Assembly (NCBI GenBank): GCA_018907035.1 | Contig: JACCIC010000065.1 | Coordinates: 124,001 to 188,000 of the forward strand | Length of the DNA stretch: 64,000 nucleotides | Origin: Sycobia sp. Sy_11 | Taxonomy: Eukaryota; Arthropoda; Insecta; Hymenoptera; Epichrysomallidae | Direction: 5' to 3' | Shown: piece by piece, positions 12,401 to 24,760 of the stretch | How positions within the stretch are numbered: the stretch's first letter is position 1 | Layout of the letters: every line of letters starts with the position of its first letter | Made by a program: the position numbers and the translations under genes | The notes under the pieces: model-generated | The model's database searches: none | Told to the model about the DNA's origin: nothing | Seen by the model: only the letters and a program-made list of their open reading frames with translations

Positions 12401-13282
12401 CAGCAGCACCGGTGCTGCCTCCATCCTCGAAGGCGAGTAAGGCCGACACCGACGGTGAGCCAGTGGACGCCAGCGGAGGACCTCGCGCACCCAATGAGCG
12501 CCACCGTGGTTTGTTTTTTTGTTGTTGTTCTCCCCTTTTTTTTTCTTTTTTTTGTTCCCCTTTCCTCTCCCCCTTTTCCGTCTCCCCCGTAGTAGTCCGG
12601 GTTCGGTGGGCGCGTCAGGGCGCGGGTCGCGGTCGGGGGGTGTCGGAGCACGTGGACGGGGCGTAGAATAAGTGCGTTATCGGGAGTATTCTGTGTAACT
12701 GCGGACACGAAAGGACTGAATAAACTCTGTTGAGTGAAATTTGTTGTCGGACGAACATTTCTTTCCCTTTTCAGGCTGGTGGGACCTCCTCTGAGGAAAT
12801 AGAGGTGAGTGAGTGAAAATTATTTTTTTTGTGTGTGTGCGCGAACGAACTTAATCATATTTGTTTGTGTGTGTATTTCGTGAATGAACGTGATTCGCTG
12901 ATGCGATGGAACGAAATTTAATGTTTCACAAAATACCGGCACTGTTAATTACTAAGCATACCATTCGTTAATAAATGAAACAAAGTTAATAATGATGAAT
13001 GAAGTATTTATTTTAAAACAACAAACGTCTGTATAACTCCGTAGTCAGTCGAGATCTCGTCTACCTCGTGAATCTTAGCTGGGAAATTACCTCGCATAGG
13101 CGTGTCTAAACGACTAAATTGTGGAAAACTGGAGGTGAAACGCAGGACATTGGTTGAGGAAAGAGGAGAGGTATTGACCATTTTTATGATGTTCGAGCAT
13201 CGATATAATACATGGTTGCCATAGAAATTGTCCTAGAGCTAATAAAGTTTAGTGCAGGAGTTGTATGTTTTTAACAAACAGC
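9451..13282. other. unclassified repeat-derived sequence
   Basis: The segment begins TGTGACGAGCGTCAC directly after a TA tract, and a TCACA followed by a TA tract occurs at 18128-18132. It may therefore be the left part of one inserted element, with the BEL element nested in it. It holds a CpG-rich patch (9440-9600), a TTA microsatellite (10292-10321) and a GC-rich purine/pyrimidine block (12050-12670). At 12716-12790 there is a polyadenylation-like AATAAA and a possible priming-site-like stretch, which together resemble an LTR end. The open frames at 12139-12708 and nearby are low-complexity and not convincing. No polymerase or transposase text was found. Confidence 0.35.
10292..10321. repeat. 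(TTA)n microsatellite
   Basis: About ten TTA units. The surrounding 10320-10380 is a degenerate TTA/TTAT tract, so the frame through it is spurious. Confidence 0.9.
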
Positions 13283-13545
13283 TGTTCATACAACCATATA
13301 CTTAATTACAAGAAACTAATATTAAGCTTATTTCTCAAGCCGGCAGGATTCGGGCCGATATTTCGACAATAGCCTTTATTACTCTCTGAGTTCGTACGCC
13401 GTAGGTAGAAATAACGGGAGGGATAGGACGGTACTTAAGGCGGCGCAGCGCTAGACCGATCCTAAGTGCTTTATTTTTCGCACGTACATTTAATCCCTCT
13501 GCCTGAAGGCTATTGTCTTATTCGATCGACGTTTTCGACCGAACA
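13283..13545 (-). repeat. 3' LTR of BEL/Pao A
   Basis: Full LTR of 263 bp. It reads TGTTCATAC at the left and CCGAACA at the right on the plus strand, so it has TG...CA ends on either strand. It shares about 230 bp with 17851-18082, differing at only a few bases, which indicates fairly recent insertion. Confidence 0.85.
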
Positions 13546-13761
13546 TCCCGCCGCCCTTGAACGCACGCATTCAATAAATATTTATTTAAATTTATTTGTC
13601 AGCATCTCAAATGGGCAATATATTTAATATGTCGGAATTTTCGGCATTTTACCTTGAGATTGATAATTACATATTAAGTCTGCCTCCATACATGGGATTA
13701 CATTAATTTGAATTCGAATTATTCAGCAGCATCGTGAATTGAGATTTGATAAATTGTATTT

Positions 13762-16700
13762 TTACGCTATATCGGCAATGGTGATACTCGTTTTACGCAA
13801 CGAGTATACTGTCCCGTTTTCGTCTTTACTGTAACTGTTCGCACAATTCCATCTTGCCCGGGATGTACACGTATGATTCGTCCTAAGGCCCAATGGAGCG
13901 GCGGCAAATTTTCTTCCTTTAGTATGACCATTGTGCCGATTTTGATGTTTTCTCCCCCTTGACGTTGCCACTTACTTCATACGTTTAGTCCATTTAAGTA
14001 TTCCTTAGACCATCTCTTCCAAAAGTGCTGTCTTGTCACTTGAATATGTTGCCAAGTTGACAACTGATTAAGCTTAACGTGTGAAAGTTCTTGGTCAGGT
14101 AGAGAAGTAAGTACATCTCCAATTAGAAAGTGGGAGGGGGATAGAGCGTTCAAGTCATTGGGGTCAGAGGAAAGTGGGGTGATGGGACGAGAATTTAGAA
14201 TTGCCTCTATTTCGTTTACATAAGTAAGCAATACCTCGTACGTGAATAATGCATCTCCGATAGTTCGATAAAAATGATGTTTAAATGATTTAACTGCTGC
14301 CTCCCAGAGGCCACCAAAATGAGGCGATCTTGGAGGTGAAAAATGCCAAGTTAATTGAGATTTTAATGCAAAGGAAGTCATGCTGTCGTTATATTCTTTC
14401 GAGCAAATGAATTCGTTCAATAATTTTATTTCTTTATTTGCACCGACGAAATTTGTCGCATTGTCTGAATATATGTTAATAGACTTACCTCTTCGAGCAA
14501 AGAAACGTCTAAGCGCAGCGATAAATGCGTCTGTCGTTAAGTCGTTTACTATCTCTATGTGACAGGCCTTCGTCGCGAAGCAAACAAAAATTGCCATATA
14601 AACCTTTAGTTTATTCCGGTTTCTAAATTTTTTCTCTTTAATGTAGAATGGGCCACAATAATCCACCCCACTATTTAAAATTGGACGCGTTTGCGTGATT
14701 CTATCTGGAGGAAGCTCTCCCATAATATATGTGTAATTAGTCGGCTTTGAGCGAAAACATTTTATGCATGATTTTAATACCCCCTTTACGCTATTTTTTC
14801 CAGAAATAGGCCAGTATTTCGCTCTAACCGCATAAAGTGTAGCTTGAACTCCCCCGTGTAACAATTTTATGTGTTCTTTCCGTATGATTAATGACGTGAT
14901 ATAATGATTTTTCGGAAGAATTACGGGATATTTTTCGTTAAACGATAAAATCGAATTTTTTAATCGACCGCCGACTCTAATTAATCCATCCTTATCTATA
15001 AATGGGTTCAATGCACGTAAGGTGCTCGACTTCGCTACTGGTTTCTTTTTTATTAATGCATTTATTTCTGATGTAAATGCATTACCTTGTGTCAGTTTCA
15101 ATATTATTGTTTCCGAATTGGAGAGTTCGTGAACGCTCAAACGATCAGCAATTTTTGTTTTGTGTTTCCGACTATTATTTATAAACCTTAAACAATAAGC
15201 TATAACACGCGTTAATTTATCTAGGTTCGAAAATTTATTTAATATTAGTGTCAATTTATTATTAAATTGTATAGTATTCAGTGCAATTACTGTTTTTAAT
15301 TCGGGTAAAGGAATCTGTTCGAATTGATTAGTTGGCCAATATTCGGACGATTTATTTAAAAATTCGGGACCGAGTATCCATCTTTCGTTTTTGATAAATT
15401 GTGCGGGGGTTTGCCCTCTCGACAAGCAGTCAGCGGGATTTTGCTTGGAGGGAATGTACCTCCAGATAGCTTGACTCGTATTATTTTGAATTTCCGCAAC
15501 GCGATTTGCAACGAACGTTTTTAATGCATGCGGCTGCGTCTGTATCCATTGAAGTACTGTCCCTGAATCCGACCACAGATATATTCGATTTATATTTTTA
15601 CACAAAACAGGAATTATTGAGGCTATTAATCTCGATAATATTAGTGCTCCACATAATTCGAGTTTTGGCAGCGAAATAGACTTTAAGGGCGCTACTCGAC
15701 TCTTAGCGCATAATAAATAAGTCATCGTATTATTCTTGTCATCGCATGAATTTACGTAGATACACGCGCCGTAAGCCCTTTCGAACGCGTCGCAGAAACC
15801 GTGAATATCTATTTTTTTTGCATTTCTAATTATTACCTTTCTGTTAAACTTGATTTGTTCGAGAATAGGTAACTCATTCTTCAAGGTTGTCCACGCTGTA
15901 TATATATCTATAGGTACGGCTTCATCCCATTTCGCTTCATATTTCCATAAACTTTGCATAACAAGCTTCGCAGCAACAATAACCGGACCTAATAATCCTA
16001 TTGGATCAAAGAGCTGAGCAATATTGGATAAAATTGTTCGCTTTGTAATTTTTACTTCACTACTCTTTGTGATACTATAATTTATATGGTCGTTTTTAGC
16101 ATTCCAATTAACGCCCAGGGTTTTTTGTTCACCTTCATTCGCTAAAGGGTGCCGAATGCTAGATACATTTGCAAAGGGTTTTATTATTTCGGAATTATTA
16201 GATGCCCATTTTCTTAAAGGAAAAACGGCTGAATTTAATATTTTTATAAGACTGTCTCGAATGAAAATTACATCTCGTATGCTATCTGCGCCTGTTAAAA
16301 CATCATCAACGTAGAAGTCGCGTTTAATGATATTCGAGATATTCGGAAATTGTTGCTGTACATCGTCGGCTAACTGAAAAAGGCTACGGATAGCTAGAAA
16401 TGGAGCAGCTGTCGTGCCATACGTTACCGTATTTGCGCGATATGTTTTTAACGGTTCGTTTTCATTCTCGCGGTACACTAATTGTTGAAAGAATGTGTCC
16501 CGTTCGTCTACTAGAATTTGCCTATACATTTGTTGTATGTCGGCAGTTATAACATATTGATGTGTACGAAACCGTATTAATATAGAAACAATATCTTGTT
16601 GTATCGTAGGGCCTGTTTTTAAACAATGATTTAATGAGAGTCCGGAATTTGTTTTCGCCGACGCGTCGAAAACTACACGGACCTTCGTAGTTTGACTCGA

Positions 16701-17830
16701 ATTTTTTACAATTGCATGGTGTGGCATAAAATAATGTTTATTTTCTAAATCCTGTTCTACGCAAGTCATATGCCTTAATTTAATGTATTCTTGCATAAAT
16801 TCATGGTATTGTGTATGTAGATTGGGATTGCGTGCAAGCTTTTTCTCTAACGTAAAGAAGCGACGGCGTGCGATTTCGTAAGATTCTCCTAGTTTTACAA
16901 TATTAGTCTTAAACGGCAACCGTACAATGAACCGCCCAGTACACGGATCGCGGCGAGTTGTCTCCATATAATACTGCTCTACTTCGTTTTCTTTTACCGA
17001 TAAAAATCTTTCGTTTTGAATCTCCTCGATTTCCCAAAATTTAATTACGTCCTTCCGAATTGTATCTAATGACAAAAAACATTTTTGTGTTGTATTTGAA
17101 TTTTTATTAACAGCTCCTATTCTTCCTGATAATATCCAACCTAACTTTGTCTTTATCAACCTTGCCTGATGATTTTCTATTCGTATTTGCCCTATACATA
17201 ATAGATCGTAAAAGATTTCTACGCCGAGTATTGCGTCTATCTCGTTAGGTTTATAGTACTCGGGATCAGCCAATTTTATGTGTTGTGGAATGTTTATTTG
17301 ATCTTTGTTAATGAATTTATTCGGTAGTCGATCACATATATATGGAATTATTAAAAATTCTAAATTTGTGCTATATTTCATTTTCCGTGAATAAATCATC
17401 GTATTAACTGATTCCTTGATAGAAGTTGCTACTCGATTTATTCCTTCTACCGGTATGTTTATAGATTTCCGCGGAATGTTTATAATATTTGCAAATTTCT
17501 GAGTCATAAAATTTGACTGCGATCCGCTATCTAATAATACGCGCGCTTGTATCCTTTTTCCAGTCTTATCCTTTACATCTATTATTGCCGTTGACAGTAA
17601 TATCTGAATCGGTAGCGTAGAACAGTTTGCAGTGAGATGAGAAACCGATTTCTCGCAAATTTGATCGTTACATTCCTCATTTGTTTCATTCGTCGCGTTA
17701 TTCGACGCTAAACTAACGTTTGTTTCTCTTGGTTCAAAATGAAGCATTGTATGATGCCTTTTATTACATTTCTTACAAGTACGCGCCTTGCACTCAGTGT
17801 TACGATGACCACTATTAAAACAATTAAAAC
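13762..17830 (-). pseudogene. BEL/Pao A pol polyprotein (gag zinc knuckle to integrase), frameshifted near its end
   Basis: An uninterrupted frame of 1256 codons runs 17747-13977, and upstream text adds a CFNC...H...C zinc knuckle. In order it has an A17-type aspartic protease (LLDSGSQSNF, Asp at about residue 73), BEL reverse transcriptase (TADIQQMYRQI at about 401-411, YVDD at 479-482), RNase H (about 655-760), an HHCC integrase zinc-binding region (HGGVQ...CIKC, about 955-1000) and an integrase core (GVDYCGPF, YSDNATNF, GLWEAAVKS, the D,D,E residues). A frameshift near 13975 puts the C-terminal basic domain in another frame (13971-13762). Pol would reverse-transcribe and integrate the element RNA in a gag particle. 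Without gag and the primer site this copy cannot mobilise itself. The long open frame is striking for such a deleted copy. Confidence 0.92.
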
Positions 17831-17850
17831 ATAATTGATTCGTTTTTACG

Positions 17851-18082
17851 AACTAATATTAAGCTTATTTCTCAAGCCGGCAGGATTCGGGCCGATATTT
17901 CGACAATAGCCTTTATTACTCTCTGAGTTCGTACGCCGTAGGTAGAAATAACGGGAGGGATAGGACGGTACTTAAGGCGGCGCAGCGCTTGACCGATCCT
18001 AAGTGCTTTATTTTTCGCACGTACATTTAATCCCTCTGCCTGAGGGCTATTGTCTTATTCGATCGACGTTTTCGACCGAACA
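17851..18082 (-). repeat. 5' LTR of BEL/Pao A (3'-truncated)
   Basis: A copy of the left LTR that lacks the outer segment ending GTATGAACA. The break at 17851 is the edge of the deletion that also took the primer binding site and gag. Confidence 0.85.
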
Positions 18083-18130
18083 ATATTAAATTTCATAAAT
18101 TTTTTTTGGGTTGTCGTAATTCATCGCATC

Positions 18131-18132
<2 letters not shown>

Positions 18133-18174
<42 letters not shown>

Positions 18175-18364
18175 CATATGTACGGAGACAAAGAGTAAAA
18201 TGCCGATCGAATTGCCATGGCACGCCGACCCGTCGAGTTCCCGATGACTTTCAGGCCTGGGAATGTGCGTAACGATAGAAGAAGGAGGAAGCATGGAAGA
18301 GATAAATAGAGAAGGAAAGAGAAAGAAAAAGAGACTAGCATTTGGCAACGTCTCCCTTACTATC

Positions 18365-18412
<48 letters not shown>

Positions 18413-19440
18413 TAAGTAAGATGAGATTTGTATTTATTCTCAGGGTAATCTGGGAGAATAAATACGTTTATATATTTGTATATATAAACTGTCTGCGTCT
18501 CGCCTAATGACGAACTTCATTGCTAAATGCCTGCGCGGCGCACGCCTTCCCGTAATAAAAAGTCGGACCAGATGTGGCCGTAACAATGCAGCCTAGCCGG
18601 AGGCCCGTCGCGATCCGGCGCGGGCCGAAGTATCCTTTCTTCTCCCACACCGAGTGTACTTTCCCGTCCCCCTCGAAAGTTCGGAACGAAGCGGAGGCGC
18701 GCTAATGTGCTATTTACGATCCCCCTTTTTATATACGAAGTACAAAACCCGAGAAGTTATCTAATATACCGATATTCCAGGACGCTGAAGTAATTAAAAT
18801 ATGTCCGAAATTTTAGTTTCGAGTAGAATATAAAGATTCTTGAAACAGACGACGTACCGAAATAATATTATTTCTGAAAATGAATTTCGAATTTCTAAAT
18901 TATTAATGTAATGAAAAATGTACAAATGTTCGTATTATTAAGTGCGGTTGATTATTACAATATTATTATTACTAACGTCTAAGTTTATACATCACTTAAC
19001 TTATTGTTGTTATTAGTATTGTTATTATTTGCTAATATTGCTAAAATTATTAATATTTTTATTATTATTGTTACTATTATAAACGCTAATATTGCTATTC
19101 TTACTTGTATTACTGTTCCAATTGATAATAATGCTATTATTAATATTGTTCTTGTTATTATTACTGTTACAATTAATATTTTCGGTAGTATGATTAATAT
19201 TATAAGTACTACTAATTGTTACTGTTAATACTAGTTTAAACAATAATTATGTGTCGCTATATGTTAATCGTTATTATTAATCTCGCTATTATTATTATTA
19301 CGATGTTTAATATTACTTCGATAATATTCCTATTAGTTTACACAATAATATTTCCGTTGTATTCATTGATAATTTACTCTTATTATTATTAACGCTATTA
19401 TTACTATTTTTATTATAATTATTACTACTTTTACTACTAG
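18133..19440 (+). mobile_element. remainder of a split LTR (family of 25419-27298)
   Basis: The plus strand shares a series of landmarks with the minus strand of 27298-25419, in the same order: GGGAATGTGCG, then AGGAGG, then TTTGGCAACGTC, a TA tract, GGCGCGCTAATG followed by a C-rich patch, then a long ATT-rich tract (18950-19440). The last third, with the TATA box, is missing and is replaced by a LINE from about 19445. Together with 9408-9450 it makes one LTR interrupted by the 9451-18132 insertion. Confidence 0.55.
18367..18408. repeat. (TA)n microsatellite
   Basis: Pure TA run of about 21 units. A second run lies at 18133-18163. Confidence 0.95.
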
Positions 19441-19633
19441 TATACGCGACCTGATCGTTCCTCCTTGGCTTTGTCAAGGAGGTAGAAGGGGCTCCAAACG
19501 GAGCTAAAGACAGTCTACCGCGCTTGCCGAGCGGTGCATGCCTGGGAGCTGCCAAAGGGAGATCCTGGGTGGGGAGGCGAGTCTTTAGGTTTCGTGCATG
19601 GACGACCCGAACTAGGCAAGAAAAGAGAGTAGC

Positions 19634-21105
19634 CAAAAAAAAAAGAAACAGATAAAAAGAAATTAAATGTAAAGGGGGTCACTAAATCTGGAGAGGGCTA
19701 CACCAAACCGAAAGGTAAAATAGGGAGAAGGGTAAGGCCTGAGGCGCTGCTCCTCAAGCCCGCGGAGGGGAAGACCTACGCAGAGATCCTTGGAAGAATC
19801 CGCCATAAGGTCGACCCCTCGCAGCTTGGACTCACTGTCAGGGACATCCGTCGAACATTAAACGGCGATGTCCTGATCGAGTTTAAGAAGGCTTCGGCGG
19901 AGGGCAGGGAGGGCTTTATTAACGCCTTCAAAGAAGTCGTCCGGCAAAACGTGGCACTTCGCGCTCTGACCCCCAAGACTACCTTGGATATTAGAGACGT
20001 GAACGGTTGTGCGACACTCGAAGAAGTGAAGACAGCCCTCCTTGGGATCTTGCGGGACTATACTGGTCCCCTGAAGGTGAGGCTTACGAGGGAGAACAAA
20101 GTCGGCAAACGACTAGCCCTCGTGAGCCTCTCTGAAGATACTGACCAGCGGCTACTGGAAGTCGGAAAGGTGGCCATTGGATGGGTCTTTTGCGGCTTGC
20201 AGTGGCGGGTCCAGGTCGAGCGCTGTTACAGATGTCTCGGCTATGGACAACACGGTTCGGTTTGCGATGGCCCAGACAGGAGCACCGCCAGCTTCCGGTG
20301 CGGGCAGCAAGGAGACAAGGCGTCTGACTGTAGAACGCCTCCACAGTGTTTCCTCTGTCCGGGGGCGACGCCCGCAGCGTTAAATTACGTTGCGGGGTCT
20401 GGGGCTTGTGCGGTATTCCGCGAAGCCCTTGCCAGGTCTCGCCAAAATGTCCTGCAGGCGAACCTAAATAGGATTCGGACGGCGAGCGACCTCCTTACGC
20501 AGATCTATCTTGAGAAGGACGATGACATCGTCATCGTCAGCAAACAATATCGAGATGGAGATGCGGGAGTTTGGTATCGCGACGACCTCCGTACTGCGGC
20601 GATTTGGATTTTTAACCCGCACCGCTTTCGGGTGGAGCGCCACGGATCTGGCCGCCGCTTCCTCTGGATGAGGGGGAACAACGTAAATTACGTCACCTGC
20701 TATCTCACCCTGAATGAGGCCATCGGGGGTTTCCAGTCTAAACTGGATGCCCTTGAGCATGCGCTAAGAGAAATTGAGGGGGAGCTGGCAGTGGCTGGGG
20801 ATTTGAACAGCAAAGCTTTCGAGTGGGGGGAACCCTTGCCTGACTCTAAGGGTCGACGAGTGATGGACATGGCATGCAGACTAGGTCTGGTTGTCTTAAA
20901 CTCCGGATCTACGTCGACCTTTCGGAGATTTGGCTACAGGGAGACCATCCCTGATGTATCCATTGCGACGGAGATTCTGGCTGCAAGAGTGCGGGACTGG
21001 CGGGTGATCGAAGACTATACAGCCAGCGATCACCAACACATCTCCTTTCGCGTTGGTGATGCCACACTAGTCAGGGCGATAGTTAAACGTCGCCCAGCCA
21101 GATGA
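19634..21105 (+). pseudogene. R1-type LINE ORF1 (zinc-knuckle gag) continuous with APE endonuclease
   Basis: One open frame from a stop before 19634 to TGA at 21103-21105 holds an ORF1 domain, CCHC knuckles (CYRCLGYGQHGSVC, then a second with a lost Cys and His, then CFLC) and directly an apurinic-type endonuclease (LQANLNRIRTASDLL, GDLN...EWG, SDHQHISF). In R1 elements ORF1 and ORF2 are normally separate overlapping frames; here they are read as one. No ATG occurs in frame before 19951. The usual SEQYR catalytic Glu reads SKQYR, so the nuclease is probably dead. The protein would bind LINE RNA and nick the target DNA. Confidence 0.82.
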
Positions 21106-21885
21106 TTCATCGCGAGGATGGATTACGAGAAGTTTTCCCAGGCTCTAGAACGCGGACAGCGCCTCCTGGTTGAATTACCAAGGAGCGCAACGCTTTGCGA
21201 GCGCGCGAAATCGGTAACCAAAGCTACAATGCATCTGATTCGCCAATCCTGCACGGGATGATCTGATGCATCTGATGCGCCAATCCTGCATACCGAGGAA
21301 ATTCGTGGGTCGTGCTCGCCGTCCGATTTATTCGTGGACGGACGAAATTGCGAAGCTGCGGCGGCAATGCCTGCGGCTGCCCCGCGTAGCCCAAAGGGCT
21401 AAAAGGCGCGACCGTGATGCCGCTCTTAGGATCGCCCAACATCTCACGGCGAAGAAGACTCTAAAGCAAGCCATCAAAGCTAGTCAACGCGGATGCTGGA
21501 AAAAGCTGGGAGAAGACCTGAACAACGATCCATGGAGATTGGGGTATAAAATCATAGCCCGCAAATTAGGCATGTTCTGTAAAAGCATGCCTATGAGCTT
21601 GGAAGTGATGGACGGTATCGTCCATGCCCTATTCCCTACTCATCCGAAACGAAGGAATGAGTTCCTGGTTCCCGAGGATCCTGACGCACCGCCTTTCACA
21701 AGGGTGGAGCTAGAGAGAGCAGTACGCTCTCTGAAGAACAAAAAGGCACCAGGACCTAACGGACTTCCGGCAGAAGTGTTGAAAGCGGTGGTACAGAGCC
21801 ATCCTGAACTCTTGCTTGGCATGTACAACTCGTGCCTTCGCGCGGGAATATTTTATCCCTGCTGGAAGGAGGCGAGACTGCACAG
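21106..21885 (+). pseudogene. R1-type LINE ORF2 linker and N-terminal reverse transcriptase
   Basis: After the TGA, ORF2 text continues through an imperfect tandem duplication of about 33 bp (copies of GCATCTGAT...CGCCAATCCTGCA at 21232-21258 and 21265-21290) that shifts the frame. It then runs open from 21266. Typical R1 RT entry motifs are seen: RVELERAVRSLKNKKAPGPNG (21 residues, here about 147-167 of the frame) and LPAEVLK. Translation leaves LINE text at about 21885. RT would prime on nicked target DNA, but the catalytic core is absent here. Confidence 0.82.
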
Positions 21886-21984
21886 TATTAAGTTTAAAAA
21901 CATTTTTATAGAATATTAAAGAATATTTTACTATACTAGAAATTTTTTTAAATAGCAAACATCTTTAGACATATAAGATCTGAT

Positions 21985-22200
21985 TTTCAATTAATACACG
22001 AACGTCCACGTGAAAGTCGTCGACAGAAATCCGGATATCGTGTTCTACAGCCCGAAATAAAACGCCCCGTAGAAGATGTCCCGATACATCTGGACACCGT
22101 ATTCCACTCTCCAAATGCGATATTTCCTGTAGAAGTTGTTTAGAGACATCTGGAAATCGTATTCCACTGTCCGAACGCAATATTCCCCGTAGAAGTTATT
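21985..22200. repeat. 60-bp minisatellite, locus 1 (about 3.5 units)
   Basis: Tandem units carry the landmarks CCCGTAGAAG, then ACATCTGGA, then CGTATTCCAC, then CCGAA or CCAAA. The 60-base period is counted directly between GTAGAAG landmarks. The same family, in the opposite orientation, occurs at 47120-47700. Confidence 0.8.
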
Positions 22201-22287
22201 TACATATTTTTTCTCAATATATATATATATATATATCTGCGCTTCGTGTGTTGGTTGGAAAGTGTGTGAGTGAGAGCGAACGCGTGC

Positions 22288-22289
<2 letters not shown>

Positions 22290-22366
<77 letters not shown>
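22290..22366. repeat. (GA)n microsatellite
   Basis: Near-pure AG run. The flank TTGGTTGGAAAGTGTGTGAG before it recurs at about 22640 (TTAGTTGGAAAGCGTGTGAG), so a block of about 100 bp is duplicated around it. Confidence 0.95.
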
Positions 22367-22370
<4 letters not shown>

Positions 22371-22399
22371 TGAGAAAGAGAGATAGAGCGCGCGTGAGA

Positions 22400-24760
22400 G
22401 GGACCATTAGGACATGTGCTTGAAGTTCCTCCCGACGCAGATGGACTGATCCGAGTCGTTACGGTAAAAGCCGCCATAAATAGGATTTGCCGACACATCA
22501 CATGCATTGTACAATTGTACTTGCATCATCATGAAGATATAGCCGTGCAGGAAGAATCAGCTGCTAAACATACAATTTGAGTTTTCGTCGGAAGGACGAA
22601 GGTGAGCTGTATGTTCGCGACATCTGCGCTCAGTATGTTAGTTGGAAAGCGTGTGAGTGAGAGCGAGCGCGCGAAAGTGAGAAAAAGAGAGCGCACGAGT
22701 GAGATAACGCGCGCGAGTAAGAGAGAGAATGTGAAGTCATAAATGAATGTTGCATTTATTGCACCGAGTTATTAAGTACACGTGGTCGACAATGTTTTTG
22801 TTTTGGGGGTTTGCCTAGACAAGACGAAAGGTACCGTCAAATCTCAGGTAAAGGAATAGGCATGTGAAAATGAAGAGTCCGTGCAGATAGTATGAAATTT
22901 AGTATCAATTCGTTTGTTGGATTGGACATAGCGGCAATACCCCGTTTTTTTCTAGGTTGCAGACCTTTTACTCGAACCAACGGAGATGTGAAATATTTTG
23001 AAGCATCGGCTCATAAGCTCGGTGAAAGCTTAGGTACAGATGCACAGAAAATTAGTAATTCTTCAAAGATCGTCCCGCTAGGTCGATCCTTTCTCTCCGC
23101 TAAAATATATATACCGTACGATACTTTGTTAGTGTAGTTTGTTACGTGCACTTTAGATTCAGGGCCTAGGTAATTGGTACCTAGATGCAGTGTTGATACC
23201 GCTAGTATCATCATCAACTATCGACGCAGACCTAGGAAATATGTGTCAGGCTATTTCCTGCGCTACTCGAGGCCGTTTGTATTTCAAGGTGTTGTCATCA
23301 TTTTTTACCTTTGATCGGCAATCTACGACATCGCGGCGTCTCCAAGACGTCGAACCTGCGGTGTTTGCGCGCGCGCGTGTGTGTGCTGTGGACAACATCT
23401 TCTTCTCAATCATTGTGATCTTTGTATGCCAGCGTCAGCTAGTAAGAAATTCGCGGCCATTAATCATTGTAATTTAATGTAAGAGACACCCAGGCATATT
23501 TTACTAAGTTGTAGTATCTATAGATTCATTACATTATTCTAAGTTGTAGTATCTATAGTGATAAGCCTGTATAGAAACATTGTATAGGCCCAGCGAACGC
23601 CGTCATTTAGATCGACAGATACACAACCGAATACAGGTGCCGAACGAAGATATTCGAAAGTTCGATGACTTATTACGCTTACGAGACGTCGAGAAAGTTT
23701 TACGGAAGAGCAAAAAACCAAAACGATGTATTCAAAATTGCTCGTCGCATATTGCCTAAACATACAACTTGATGATGTCAATTCCACGTCAGATATTTTA
23801 CAAAAATTGGAAGAATACTAGAATCGAAACAGCAGTATAAAAAAGAGAAGAATTTAAATAATAATATGTCTCTATACAAACTAGAATTTCAACTCAGAAA
23901 ACGAGAAACTCTGATACAAAATTATAATAATAAGATAGCTGTTTAGTGAAAATATGCGCCTTTTCACGGATTAGAATTTCCGGCGTTTTTGAGTCACTGA
24001 AGAGCCGTTATAAGTTCTCATACTACTGATAAAGACTGGCCTTTTATGTTTTAGTTTTTAACCTCCAAGCAATTTCAGTTCTTGATATCTATAACTGAGA
24101 CATGCATTCGAGCTCATGCACAATCTTTTTCAGAATTATATTAGACCATTTCACCATCACTCCTTTAAATCATATTCAAATAATCCAAAAGTGATATTAG
24201 CACCAATTTATTCAATATTTCTGGTAGCAGAGCGCGGTTGCTCTCAAATTGCTTCGATTATTCGTTACAAAGTCTCTATGTATTTTCGGACTGTAGCAGC
24301 AATCCAGTAGGCTTTCTGTCTCTGCATATTAAATCCCATGCATTCACAAAGAAACATCGACGCTGAACCAGACTAAGAGCAAAGGAACGAAACCATACAA
24401 ATCACGTTTCTCGGCAGAGAACAAACGATTGACCGTCATTGGTGTTGAACCGGACTACGATCTGGTACAAGTTCGCTTCAGTGCCATCGGTTATAGTCAA
24501 CGGAGTCACGGTTAATCTTACACCATTGAGGCGAGTAGCTCCACGAGTACTCAGCTACCAGTATATTAAGATCGTATCAAATTCTAGTAGAAAATCGTCA
24601 AGATCAGTATCAATCGTAGGAATTTCATCATTTGAAAAGTTTTCATCTTTTTCTAAGATTGTCCGCATCTTAGCCTACATTATCATTGGAAGAAAAAACT
24701 AAATCACAAGGATTCATCTACTACTCGCCAACTCATAGCATGGGAATTAAGTTCAGCGAA
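22400..24760. other. degenerate repeat-derived stretch, no intact gene
   Basis: Only short open frames are present. The minus strand at 23140-22890 has text that may be a decayed BEL/Pao protease region, but it is too weak to call. The rest holds no recognised domain. Confidence 0.35.

Larger units (their letters stand above)
13283..18082 (-). mobile_element. BEL/Pao retrotransposon A (gag-deleted)
   Basis: The element is bounded by near-identical LTR copies at 13283-13545 and 17851-18082. On the minus strand the LTR starts TGTTCGGTCG. The 3' LTR (left) is preceded by a purine tract at 13546-13560. The right LTR is missing its last 32 bases or so, and the primer site and most of gag are gone: LTR text runs straight into the gag zinc-knuckle region. 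No 5-bp target duplication was found, so the ends may have been altered by recombination. Confidence 0.9.
19445..21885 (+). mobile_element. R1-type LINE fragment, 3'-truncated
   Basis: A GC-rich, plus-strand non-LTR retrotransposon starts abruptly after an ATT-rich tract and ends inside the reverse transcriptase at about 21885 (after CWKEARL), where AT-rich DNA takes over. The catalytic FADD-type motif, the rest of RT and the 3' UTR are missing. Loss of the 3' end is the reverse of the usual LINE 5' truncation, so a later deletion or insertion removed it. Confidence 0.85.

Noticed and set aside
12139..12708. 189-codon minus-strand frame in GC-rich DNA
   Set aside because: Low-complexity purine/pyrimidine strand bias explains the open frame; no domain is recognised.
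19004..19228. 74-codon Ile/Asn/Val-rich frame
   Set aside because: Product of a degenerate ATT/AAT tract in an LTR.
22045..22507. Frames with long Ser-Leu repeats
   Set aside because: Translation of a (GA)n/(CT)n microsatellite.
22892..23217. Possible BEL/Pao protease on the minus strand
   Set aside because: Only weak resemblance over a short span with several stops; not enough to annotate.
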